DNA of 64,000 bases from positions 7,068,001 to 7,132,000 of the forward strand of contig NZ_CP020809.1 of NCBI RefSeq assembly GCF_002157835.1, read 5' to 3'. Made by a program: the position numbers and the translations under genes. Source of the stretch: Mycobacterium dioxanotrophicus (GTDB lineage Bacteria; Actinomycetota; Actinomycetes; Mycobacteriales; Mycobacteriaceae). A model generated the notes under the pieces. It was not told where the DNA came from. It saw only the letters and a list, made by a program, of their open reading frames with translations, and made no database searches. This document shows, in pieces, positions 15,945-22,708 of the stretch; the stretch's first letter is position 1; the number at the start of each line of letters is the position of its first letter.

Positions 15945-16625
15945 GTGACGACTGAACCGACTGAGAAGCGGACCCCGACGCTCCTCGAGCGCATGGGCGG
16001 TGTGTCCGGGCTGGTGTACGCCAGTGTGCCGACGTTCACCTACGTGATCGTCAACGCGATCGCGGGATTGAACGCAGCGGTCGCGGTCGCCGTCGGCACC
16101 AGCGTCGGCCTGATCCTGCTCAGACGCCAGCGAAAAGAGCCCGTTCAACCAGCCGTGTCCGGACTGCTCGGTGTCGTCATCGCCGGGTTGATCGCGCATT
16201 ACACCGGCTCTGCCGAGGGCTACTTCCTGCCGGGAATCTGGATCAGCCTGGCCGTGGCCGCGGCGTTCACCGTTTCGCTCGTGGTGCGGCGCCCATTGGT
16301 CGGTGTGGTGTGGAATCTGATGCGCAGCGGCGGGCCCGATCCAGCGTGGCGCGCCGACAAGGTCGTCCTGCGCGGCTTCGATGTGGCGACACTGGTGTTC
16401 GTCGCCGTGTTCGCCGGGAGATTCATTGTCCAGCAGTGGCTTTACGACGCCGGCAGCACCGGATGGTTGGCGATCGCGCGGATCGCAATGGGCTATCCGC
16501 TGCTTGGCCTGGCGCTTGTGGTGGTGTCCTGGGCCGTCCGTCGCGCGAACCGGCGCCCCGGCGTGCGCGTCGCCCCTCCACACAAGCCAGGGCCTTCAGA
16601 GTCACGACCGGGGCGACGGATCTAA
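15945..16625 (+). CDS. DUF3159 family membrane protein
   Basis: 226 residues from GTG at 15945; this start sits 6 bp after the -10 element, so the mRNA is probably leaderless. A GTG at 15930 is also in frame. There are about five to six membrane segments (VYASVPTFTYVIVNAIAG, AVAVAVGTSVGLILL, GLLGVVIAGLIAHYT and others). The motif ERMGGVSGLVYASVP is typical of this actinobacterial family, whose function is not established. It is divergent from merR and shares the promoter architecture of the MFS and S9 peptidase genes, so a role in the same response is inferred. Confidence 0.87.
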   Translation: MTTEPTEKRTPTLLERMGGVSGLVYASVPTFTYVIVNAIAGLNAAVAVAVGTSVGLILLRRQRKEPVQPAVSGLLGVVIAGLIAHYTGSAEGYFLPGIWISLAVAAAFTVSLVVRRPLVGVVWNLMRSGGPDPAWRADKVVLRGFDVATLVFVAVFAGRFIVQQWLYDAGSTGWLAIARIAMGYPLLGLALVVVSWAVRRANRRPGVRVAPPHKPGPSESRPGRRI

Positions 16626-16829
16626 GCACCCACTGGACCTGGGCCTCGAATCCCACACTGGTGTAGGCATAATCGGGGATCGTCGCGCGGTCCTTGTATA
16701 TCGACCACGTGCACACAGGCGCGTCGACGAAGACCGCAGGCGAGCGTGGATTGTTATCTCCGAGCCTGCCGCCGCGTTCTGACGTTCTCGACTGTGGCGG
16801 AATCCTGCGCCGCTGCTCACGTTGTTCGA

Positions 16830-18023
16830 CTAGATTCCGGCCGGCTGGCGCGACACCGCGCCCGCCAGGACCAGCACCGACAGCCAGAAGGCGAACAGGG
16901 CGAGCCCAGCCGCGACGGGCGAGCGCCACTCGGCCACCAGGCCCGCCAGTCCGACCCCGGCCGGTACGGCCCCCTGAAGACAGGCGTTCTGCAGGCTCAA
17001 CACGCGGCCCCGGATTCCGTCCGGGATGCGTTGAGCCTGCAGCACACCCAGGACCGCCCCCAGCACCGAGTTGCCGATACCGAACAGCGCGGCGCCCGCG
17101 AACACCCAGCCCGGACCGACCAGTGTGGCGAGCAGCAGGAATCCCGCCGTCGTCCCGGTCAGCGCGCACATCAGCCACCGCCGCCGCGACATCCGCGCGC
17201 TCACGCCGGCGAACACCGTGGTGCCGACCAGCATGCCGACTGCCAGGGCAGTCAGTACGAAACCCAGTAGATCGGGTCGGGACAACCCGCTGAAGTACAG
17301 CGGTAACACCAGGCCCTGCAGTCCGCCGAGCGCGACCGCCAGCCCCACGGTGAGGGCGACGGTGCTGATCAGGAATCGGCTGCCCCGCAGGGCAGTCGCG
17401 CCGACGGTCAGTCGACCCAGCATCGAATCATGTTCGGCGGCATCACTTTCCACGGATCCGAGACGGCGTGGCAGGGTCGCGGTGACCAGAGCTGCTGCCG
17501 CAGATGTCGCCGCCGTCACGAAAAGCACCGTGCTGCCGCCAAACAAAGTGAGCAGTGCGCCCGCCGCGGCCGGCCCGATCACCAGTGCCGCCGAGGTCAT
17601 CGACTGACGCAGGCCGATCAGCCGCTCCAATGGCACCCCGGAATGCCGGGCCACCGCCGGCACCATCACCTGCCGGGCCGTCATACCGGGGACGTCGCCG
17701 AACGATCCGAGGATCGCCAGCGCCACCAGCCAACCGATGGTCAGTCCGTTCCCCATGTCTACCAAGGGGATCGCTGCGACTGCGGCGGCCGACACCAGAT
17801 CCGAGATGATCGAACAGGTACGCCGGTTCACCCGGTCGATCAGTACCCCGGCGCACAGTCCGACCAACAACGCCGGCACCGCGGTCGCTGTCGACACCGC
17901 GCCGACACTGAGCGGGCTCCCGGTGGTCTGCAGCACGATCAACGGCAGTGCCACCGCCAGGATTCCGTTGCCGAGGAAGCTCAGAAAATGAGAACTCAGG
18001 TAGGCGACGGCAATCAACGGCAT
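16830..18023 (-). CDS. MFS transporter (probable drug/peptide exporter)
   Basis: 397 residues, around 12 membrane segments, from ATG at 18023. The loop between segments 2 and 3 has the MFS motif A-like sequence GLCAGVLIDRVNRRTCSI, and the overall pattern is that of the 12-segment exporters related to macrolide efflux proteins. The start codon is 6 bp downstream of a candidate -10, so the transcript may be leaderless. It is divergent from the S9 peptidase gene, with a near-perfect 14-bp inverted repeat between the two. The role in export of a toxic compound is inferred from family and context. Confidence 0.88.
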   Translation of the reverse strand: MPLIAVAYLSSHFLSFLGNGILAVALPLIVLQTTGSPLSVGAVSTATAVPALLVGLCAGVLIDRVNRRTCSIISDLVSAAAVAAIPLVDMGNGLTIGWLVALAILGSFGDVPGMTARQVMVPAVARHSGVPLERLIGLRQSMTSAALVIGPAAAGALLTLFGGSTVLFVTAATSAAAALVTATLPRRLGSVESDAAEHDSMLGRLTVGATALRGSRFLISTVALTVGLAVALGGLQGLVLPLYFSGLSRPDLLGFVLTALAVGMLVGTTVFAGVSARMSRRRWLMCALTGTTAGFLLLATLVGPGWVFAGAALFGIGNSVLGAVLGVLQAQRIPDGIRGRVLSLQNACLQGAVPAGVGLAGLVAEWRSPVAAGLALFAFWLSVLVLAGAVSRQPAGI

Positions 18024-18029
18024 TCGTCC

Positions 18030-18060
18030 ACGAGACGCTGTGCCGCTGCGGCACGGTCAA
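18030..18060 (-). promoter_or_regulatory. MerR-type promoter of the MFS gene
   Basis: On the minus strand: TTGACC (18060-18055), 19-bp spacer, TCTCGT (18035-18030), 6 bp, ATG. The spacer holds the perfect dyad GTGCCGC-A-GCGGCAC. With the promoter on the other strand it forms a 14-bp inverted repeat (GCGGCAC-x-GTCAAG / CTTGAC-x-GTGCCGC) around a 5-bp centre. Confidence 0.65.
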
Positions 18061-18067
18061 GTCACTC

Positions 18068-18098
18068 TTGACTGTGCCGCTACGTCCGGGTGTTGCAT
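18068..18098 (+). promoter_or_regulatory. MerR-type promoter of the S9 peptidase gene
   Basis: TTGACT (18068-18073), 19-bp spacer, TTGCAT (18093-18098), 7 bp, GTG. From the C before the -35 through the next 26 bases it matches the DUF3159 promoter at 23 of 27 positions, both sharing the block TACGTCCG inside the spacer. Confidence 0.75.
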
Positions 18099-18105
18099 GG
18101 CCAGT

Positions 18106-20331
18106 GTGACGACATTACTGACCGATTCCGATTACGCGCGCGCCGAGCAGATGCTATTCCCGCACCGTGCCCGGCGAGTGCCGGGCACGGTGCTGACACC
18201 CCAGTGGTTCGCCGACGGTGCCCGATTCTGGTACCGGATCGGGACCCGCTACGTCGCGGTCGATCCCGATGCGAAGACGCGTGGCGCCGCCTTCGACCAC
18301 GACGCGCTGGCCGCCGCACTGTCGGTGGCGGCCGGGCAGGCGGTGACCGGTGACGATCTACCGATTCTGGCCGTGGATATCCGCTCCGACGACACGGTGC
18401 TGTTCAGTGCATTCGGCCGGAATTGGAAGTGGGCGGACGGCGCCTGCACTGAATCCCAAACGGCTACAACCATTCCGGGTGGGATTCTGTCACCCGATGA
18501 GCGGTACGTTGCGTTCCGCCGTGACGGTAACATCTGGGTCCAAAACCGGGCGGATGGCACCGAACATGCCCTTACCGAGGACGCCGAACCGTATTTCGAC
18601 TACGGCGGCCTGCCCGGCACCACCGGAGCACGGGCGCTGACCCGTGCGCTCGGCCTACCGCCGCCGATGATCCTGCACTGGTCACCCGATTCCACCCGCA
18701 TCCTGGTGGCGCACATCGATCAACGCGAGGTACCCGAACTGGTGCTCGTGGAATCAAGCCCGGCCGACGGCGGTCGGCCCGTGGAACACCGCACCCGCTA
18801 CACGATGCCCGGCGAGAACACCGTCGCGACGATGACCTGGAACGTGCTCGATGTCGAGCAACGCACGATCGTCCGGCAGCAGACCGAGCCGACACCGATC
18901 ATGCACAATGTCGCACTCGTCTACGCCTGGTGGAGCGGCAAAGACGTACACTTCCTGCACCAATCACGCGATGCCCGCACCCTGGAACTGCGTCGTCTCG
19001 ACCCGTCGACAGGTGCGGTCAGCACGCTGATCACAGAAGCCGGCGAAACCCGGGTCGACCCCACCGTGCTGCTCGGCGACCCGCACATGGTGCGGGTACT
19101 GGACACCGGCGAGATCGTATGGTGGTCGCAGCGCGACGGTTGGGGCCACCTGTACCTCTACTCGGCCGACGGCGCCCAGGTCAGCCGAATCACCGCCGGG
19201 CCGTGGCTGGTGAGCAGTCTGTTATGGGTCGACGAGAAAGATCGACAGCTGTACTTCACGGCCAACGGTCTCATCGAGGCCGACCCCTATCTGCGGCAGC
19301 TCTGTCGAATCGGACTCGACGGCAACGGATTCACCCGCCTCACCGATGACCACCTGGACCATGACACGGTCAGCCCACCGCAAGGCGGCTACCTGGTGGA
19401 CCGAGCCTCGAGCCCGAGCCAGCCACCACACACGGCGGTACTCGACGGTGAAGGCCGAGTGGTGGTCGAGCTGGAGGCACCCGACACCGAAGACCTCAAG
19501 ATCCTTGGCTGGCAACCCCCGGAGCGGTTCCGAGCGACCGCAGCGGACGGTAAGACCCCGATCTACGGCCTGCTCTGGCGACCGCACGATCTGGACCCGG
19601 ACCGAACGTACCCGATCATCGAACACATCTATCCCGGGCCGCAGCTTTACCGCGCCGGACCGATGTTCAACCCGCCGCACTATGGCGAGCCGGAGGCCTT
19701 CGCCGCGCTCGGATTCGCGGTGGTGGCCATCGACGGTCGTGGAAGTGCGGGGCGCAGCAAGGCATTTCATGACCACTCGTATGGAGATCTCGGCAACGCC
19801 GGTGCGCTGGACGACCATATCGCCGCAATCCGCGAACTCGGACAGCAGTATCCGTGGCTGGACACCGCCCGAGTCGGGATCACCGGACAGTCCGCTGGCG
19901 CATTCGCCGCGGCGCGTGCCGTGCTGCTCTATCCGGACTTCTACTCGGTGGCCGTCGCTATCTCAGGCAATCATGACAACGCCCTCAACCTGGCGATGTG
20001 GGCTGAGCACTACCACGGCGATGTCAGCGCCGAAGGCAAAGCGGCGATCTCGAACGTCACGCTGGCCGCCAACCTGAAAGGCAAGTTACTGCTCATCCAC
20101 GGCGAACTCGACGACAACGCGCACCCGTATATGACGATGCGGCTCGCCGATGCACTCATCAAGGCGGACAAGGACTTCGACCTGATCATGATTCCGGGTG
20201 CCGAGCACTCGCTGATTGGTTGGCTGCACTATTCGCTACGTCGTACCTGGGATTACTTTGTGCGGCATCTGCACGGCAGCGAGCCGCCCGGTTACCGACT
20301 ACAGCCGCTGCTGCTACCCTCCCTCGGCTGA
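18106..20331 (+). CDS. S9-family serine peptidase (dipeptidyl-peptidase IV-like)
   Basis: 741 residues from GTG at 18106, chosen from the promoter position; ATG at 18097 is in frame but falls in the -10 element. The N-terminal 450 residues form a DPP-IV type beta-propeller; the C-terminal alpha/beta hydrolase has nucleophile Ser596 in GQSAG, Asp669/670 in GELDDNAHP and His701 in GAEHSL. Most DPP-IV proteins have GWSYGG at the nucleophile; here it is GQSAGA, so specificity may differ. No signal peptide is seen, so it is probably cytoplasmic. Divergent from an exporter and followed by a merR relic, it may process or inactivate a peptide-like inducer (inference). Confidence 0.9.
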   Translation: MTTLLTDSDYARAEQMLFPHRARRVPGTVLTPQWFADGARFWYRIGTRYVAVDPDAKTRGAAFDHDALAAALSVAAGQAVTGDDLPILAVDIRSDDTVLFSAFGRNWKWADGACTESQTATTIPGGILSPDERYVAFRRDGNIWVQNRADGTEHALTEDAEPYFDYGGLPGTTGARALTRALGLPPPMILHWSPDSTRILVAHIDQREVPELVLVESSPADGGRPVEHRTRYTMPGENTVATMTWNVLDVEQRTIVRQQTEPTPIMHNVALVYAWWSGKDVHFLHQSRDARTLELRRLDPSTGAVSTLITEAGETRVDPTVLLGDPHMVRVLDTGEIVWWSQRDGWGHLYLYSADGAQVSRITAGPWLVSSLLWVDEKDRQLYFTANGLIEADPYLRQLCRIGLDGNGFTRLTDDHLDHDTVSPPQGGYLVDRASSPSQPPHTAVLDGEGRVVVELEAPDTEDLKILGWQPPERFRATAADGKTPIYGLLWRPHDLDPDRTYPIIEHIYPGPQLYRAGPMFNPPHYGEPEAFAALGFAVVAIDGRGSAGRSKAFHDHSYGDLGNAGALDDHIAAIRELGQQYPWLDTARVGITGQSAGAFAAARAVLLYPDFYSVAVAISGNHDNALNLAMWAEHYHGDVSAEGKAAISNVTLAANLKGKLLLIHGELDDNAHPYMTMRLADALIKADKDFDLIMIPGAEHSLIGWLHYSLRRTWDYFVRHLHGSEPPGYRLQPLLLPSLG

Positions 20332-20508
20332 CCGGCGCACGAACTCACCGGACCGCTTCAGCACATCCAGCTGCGCCGGGTTGTGGAGATCGGACATGGC
20401 CAGGTCTATCGCCCTGTCCGCGTACCTATTTCCCCGTGGTGCTCGCGCCAGCGACACCACGTCACCTCGGTGAAGTCCCTTTGGTCGGCGCCCAGTCCAG
20501 CGATTCAA
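20314..20508 (-). pseudogene. C-terminal relic of a second merR gene
   Basis: The minus strand encodes ARAPRGNRYADRAIDLAMSD then LHNPAQLDVLKRSGEF, which aligns with DAPRGKRFADKAISGAMADL and YNPAQLDVLRRAREIL at the C-terminus of the MerR protein at 15117-15884. The HTH part is gone. The frame ends properly at 20314, overlapping the S9 peptidase stop. It indicates that an ancestral S9 peptidase-MerR pair existed here. The rest of the gap to 20656 shows no gene. Confidence 0.78.
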
Positions 20509-20656
20509 CAGCCGACAGGCACGAGAAAGACCCTTAATTCAATGGCACAGCATCATTTTCGGCTCGCCACTACCGCCGAATACCAATGCTGGATCGGATG
20601 GAACAACTTTGCGGCGACAGTGCGGCTCTGCCGGTCTGTAAGCACAATCTCGGCGC

Positions 20657-21511
20657 TCACGTCCGACGGGCGACCCACACGGCGCGTTGAGTGCGTACCG
20701 CTAGGTCGTTGCGGCCCAAGATGCTTAGCGGGCCGTCGATGTCGAGCAGCTGATCCATCGCAATGAGGTCATCGGCCGAGAGTGCGTCGGCTGCGGCCCT
20801 GCGCATGCTGCGGAGACTGAGCTGTGCATAGCGGCCGACTGCCTCGAAGTGCGATTGCTCGGCGTTGACGGTGATCATGCGTTGCCCTTCGATGGTGAAT
20901 CCGGCAGCGGTGAGCCTCGGTCCCCAGTCGGCGCCTCGGTGGGGTAATTGGACGGCGTTGCGGCGGTCAATCGCGGTGTGGCAGCGTTGCTCCAGTCCGG
21001 GTCGACCCACGGGGGCATCGTCGGGCAGAAACCGGGGGAGGCCGACAGGTTCGACAACGACGAAGAGTCCGCCGGGAGCGGCAGTGTCATGAACCCGGCG
21101 CAACGTGTCGTCGGGATCGGCCATGTGGTGCAGGGCGGCCGACGCCCACACCAAGTCAGGCTCGCCGAGATTCGGCCATGTCGCGTTGAGATCCGCCTGG
21201 ACGATACTCACACGGTCGGCCACTCCAGCCTCGCAGGCTTTTTCTCGCACGCGGTGCAGGTGACTGACCGAGGAGTCTACGGCGGTGACGTGCGCCTCGG
21301 GGAAGCGTGCGAGCAGGGCGAAGGTGCCCGTGCCGGTGCCGCAGCCTAAATCCAGGACATGGCGGGGGCTCGCTTTGAGGGACAGCCAGGCGGTGAGGGA
21401 TGCAGTGTGCCGGGAGAGTAGTTCGGCGTCGAGTTCGAGGATCTGCGCTTGGCACTGAACTTCACAACTACCTGGGCGGTGTGCGCCGCGGTCGTGGGCG
21501 GATAACGTCAT
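20657..21511 (-). CDS. Class I SAM-dependent methyltransferase
   Basis: 284 residues from ATG at 21511. The SAM-binding motif I is VLDLGCGTGTGT at about residues 52-63, with the acidic residue after strand 2 in VTAVDSS and motif II/III around ADPDDTLRRVHDTAAPGG. The ALHHM motif is common in methyltransferases acting on small molecules. No substrate clue is present. It follows the XRE-cupin regulator on the same strand after 124 bp, and a split inverted repeat related to that regulator's operator lies in the gap, so it is probably the regulator's target. Confidence 0.9.
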   Translation of the reverse strand: MTLSAHDRGAHRPGSCEVQCQAQILELDAELLSRHTASLTAWLSLKASPRHVLDLGCGTGTGTFALLARFPEAHVTAVDSSVSHLHRVREKACEAGVADRVSIVQADLNATWPNLGEPDLVWASAALHHMADPDDTLRRVHDTAAPGGLFVVVEPVGLPRFLPDDAPVGRPGLEQRCHTAIDRRNAVQLPHRGADWGPRLTAAGFTIEGQRMITVNAEQSHFEAVGRYAQLSLRSMRRAAADALSADDLIAMDQLLDIDGPLSILGRNDLAVRTQRAVWVARRT

Positions 21512-21551
21512 GTCTCGACGATAAGTCGAAATGCGTTTCACGCACCGTACC

Positions 21552-21598
21552 TTGCGTATGCGGCAAGACGAAGGTTGTTCGAGCGGACGAATACGCAA
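21552..21598. promoter_or_regulatory. Second candidate operator of the XRE regulator, upstream of the methyltransferase
   Basis: TTGCGTAT at 21552-21559 and its inverse ATACGCAA at 21591-21598 are 31 bp apart, 40-90 bp upstream of the methyltransferase start. The half-site is the same as in the palindrome at the XRE start (TTGCGTCATA) apart from a missing C. Spacing differs, so cooperative binding of two dimers or looping would be needed. Confidence 0.45.
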
Positions 21599-21635
21599 GC
21601 GGCCGCGAAACGCGTGAGCGAGTCAGTAACCGTAG

Positions 21636-22220
21636 CTAATTTTTCTCTGCGCTCATCTCCTTGTCGGATTGGTGCGCCCGGCGGGCGTCGCGGTCGAAGA
21701 TGCCCAAGATTTCGCACGGTCCACCCTCGGCGCCGATCGCGTGCGGCAGCATGGTCGGGAATTCGGCGGCCTCGTTGGTCTCGACCCGCAGGCGACGATG
21801 GCCCAGCATCAGCACCGCGGTGCCGGACAAGACGACGAGCCACTCTTGCCCCGGGTGGGCACGCATGCGTGCGGGATTCTCCGGGGGCGGGTTCGTCATG
21901 CGCGCGCGCATCACGGTCATGCCCGCATTCGCCTTGATCGGCCACCGCATAATCCCGTGGGCCGCATCGATTGTCGGGTGGGAGATGACGTCGTCGGTCT
22001 CGGTTTCGACCAGATGGTCCAGGGAAGTGTCCAATGCTCGAGCGAGCGTGACGAGTTGATCCAAGGCGAGGCGCCGTGAGCCGGTCTCGATGCGACTAAG
22101 CGACGACGGACTAATTCGCGCTCTGGTGGCCAACTCGTCCAAGGACCAACCCTGTGCAACACGCAGCGCCCGGATGCGCTTGCGCACCAGGCTGTCCAGA
22201 TCCCCACTTTCTTGCGTCAT
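21636..22220 (-). CDS. XRE-family regulator with cupin sensor domain
   Basis: 194 residues from ATG at 22220 (ATGs at 22226 and 22232 are alternatives). The HTH domain covers about residues 10-65 (LRVAQGWSLDELATRARISPSSLSRIETGSRRLALDQL), and a C-terminal cupin follows, with RAHPGQEWLVVLSGTAVLML and AAEFPTMLPHAIGAEGG. Such HTH-cupin regulators sense small molecules. A 10-bp-arm palindrome overlaps the start codon, which points to autoregulation. The methyltransferase gene lies downstream. Confidence 0.9.
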   Translation of the reverse strand: MTQESGDLDSLVRKRIRALRVAQGWSLDELATRARISPSSLSRIETGSRRLALDQLVTLARALDTSLDHLVETETDDVISHPTIDAAHGIMRWPIKANAGMTVMRARMTNPPPENPARMRAHPGQEWLVVLSGTAVLMLGHRRLRVETNEAAEFPTMLPHAIGAEGGPCEILGIFDRDARRAHQSDKEMSAEKN

Positions 22221-22241
22221 AAGCATGAGCATATGACGCAA
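22212..22241. promoter_or_regulatory. Operator palindrome at the XRE start codon
   Basis: TTGCGTCATA-N10-TATGACGCAA, a perfect inverted repeat with 10-bp arms that covers the ATG of the XRE gene and about 20 bp upstream. A regulator bound here would block its own transcription or initiation. Confidence 0.72.
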
Positions 22242-22251
22242 CAGCAAGGCG

Positions 22252-22512
22252 TGCCTACGCTCGCCTCCAGACGATGCGCCGTCGTTACAGGCAACGATGT
22301 TGGCGGGCAAGGCATTTGGGGAGTCCGACTCTAATACCTCGGCGATGATCGTTTTGGAGAGCGACAGCCACTCGGCGAGGAAGCACATCGCTACTACGAC
22401 GGTCTGATCAAGCAGTTCGAAGCCGACACCACGCATGTCGAGCACGTCCACGACTTCTGGGGTGATCCGCTAACCGCGGGGGGTGCGCAGAGCCCCGACG
22501 GCGATGCAGTCT
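22252..22512 (+). pseudogene. Internal fragment of an mmpL gene
   Basis: Reading plus: DDAPSLQATMLAGKAFGESD then NTSAMIVLE, and after a one-base loss near 22365, [20 protein letters not shown] and then [20 protein letters not shown]. This is the periplasmic loop just after the first membrane segment of MmpL (RND) lipid transporters. Both ends of the gene are missing. The fragment begins immediately at the XRE operator and ends where the NTF2-like relic on the other strand begins. Confidence 0.75.
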
Positions 22513-22640
22513 GGGTCGACGAACTTCGACACGGTCTGCGGCGAGCTCAGCATGTTCTGGATGGTCTGGACGACGGTCTCGGGACCGACGAGCGGTACAG
22601 AGGCCCGCGTCGACGCCTCCACATCGTAGGCCTTGGCCAT
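22470..22640 (-). pseudogene. Short relic resembling the start of an NTF2/SnoaL-like protein
   Basis: 56 codons from ATG at 22640 contain [20 protein letters not shown] and VDPDC, which looks like the first helix and strand of SnoaL-like (NTF2-fold) proteins. The frame then enters the antisense of the mmpL fragment and stops. The family call is tentative because only about 35 residues are informative. Confidence 0.45.
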
Positions 22641-22677
22641 GACCGCAGAGTCGATGCACAGAGAACGACCCTTGTCC

Positions 22678-22700
22678 TATAACGCTACGAGAAGTAGCGT
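22678..22700 (+). promoter_or_regulatory. -10 element and operator of the monooxygenase operon
   Basis: TATAAC at 22678-22683 is a good -10. It overlaps the inverted repeat ACGCTAC-N5-GTAGCGT (22682-22700), which ends 8 bp before the GTG start. Position and form suit a repressor of the TetR type, but no such gene is nearby. Confidence 0.55.
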
Positions 22701-22708
22701 AACTCGCC

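Noticed and set aside
16626..16829. Minus-strand piece containing NNPRSPAVFVDAPVCTWSIY between DUF3159 and MFS genes
   Set aside because: It looks like part of a real protein, perhaps a secreted one, but I could not name a family and it has no start or proper end here.
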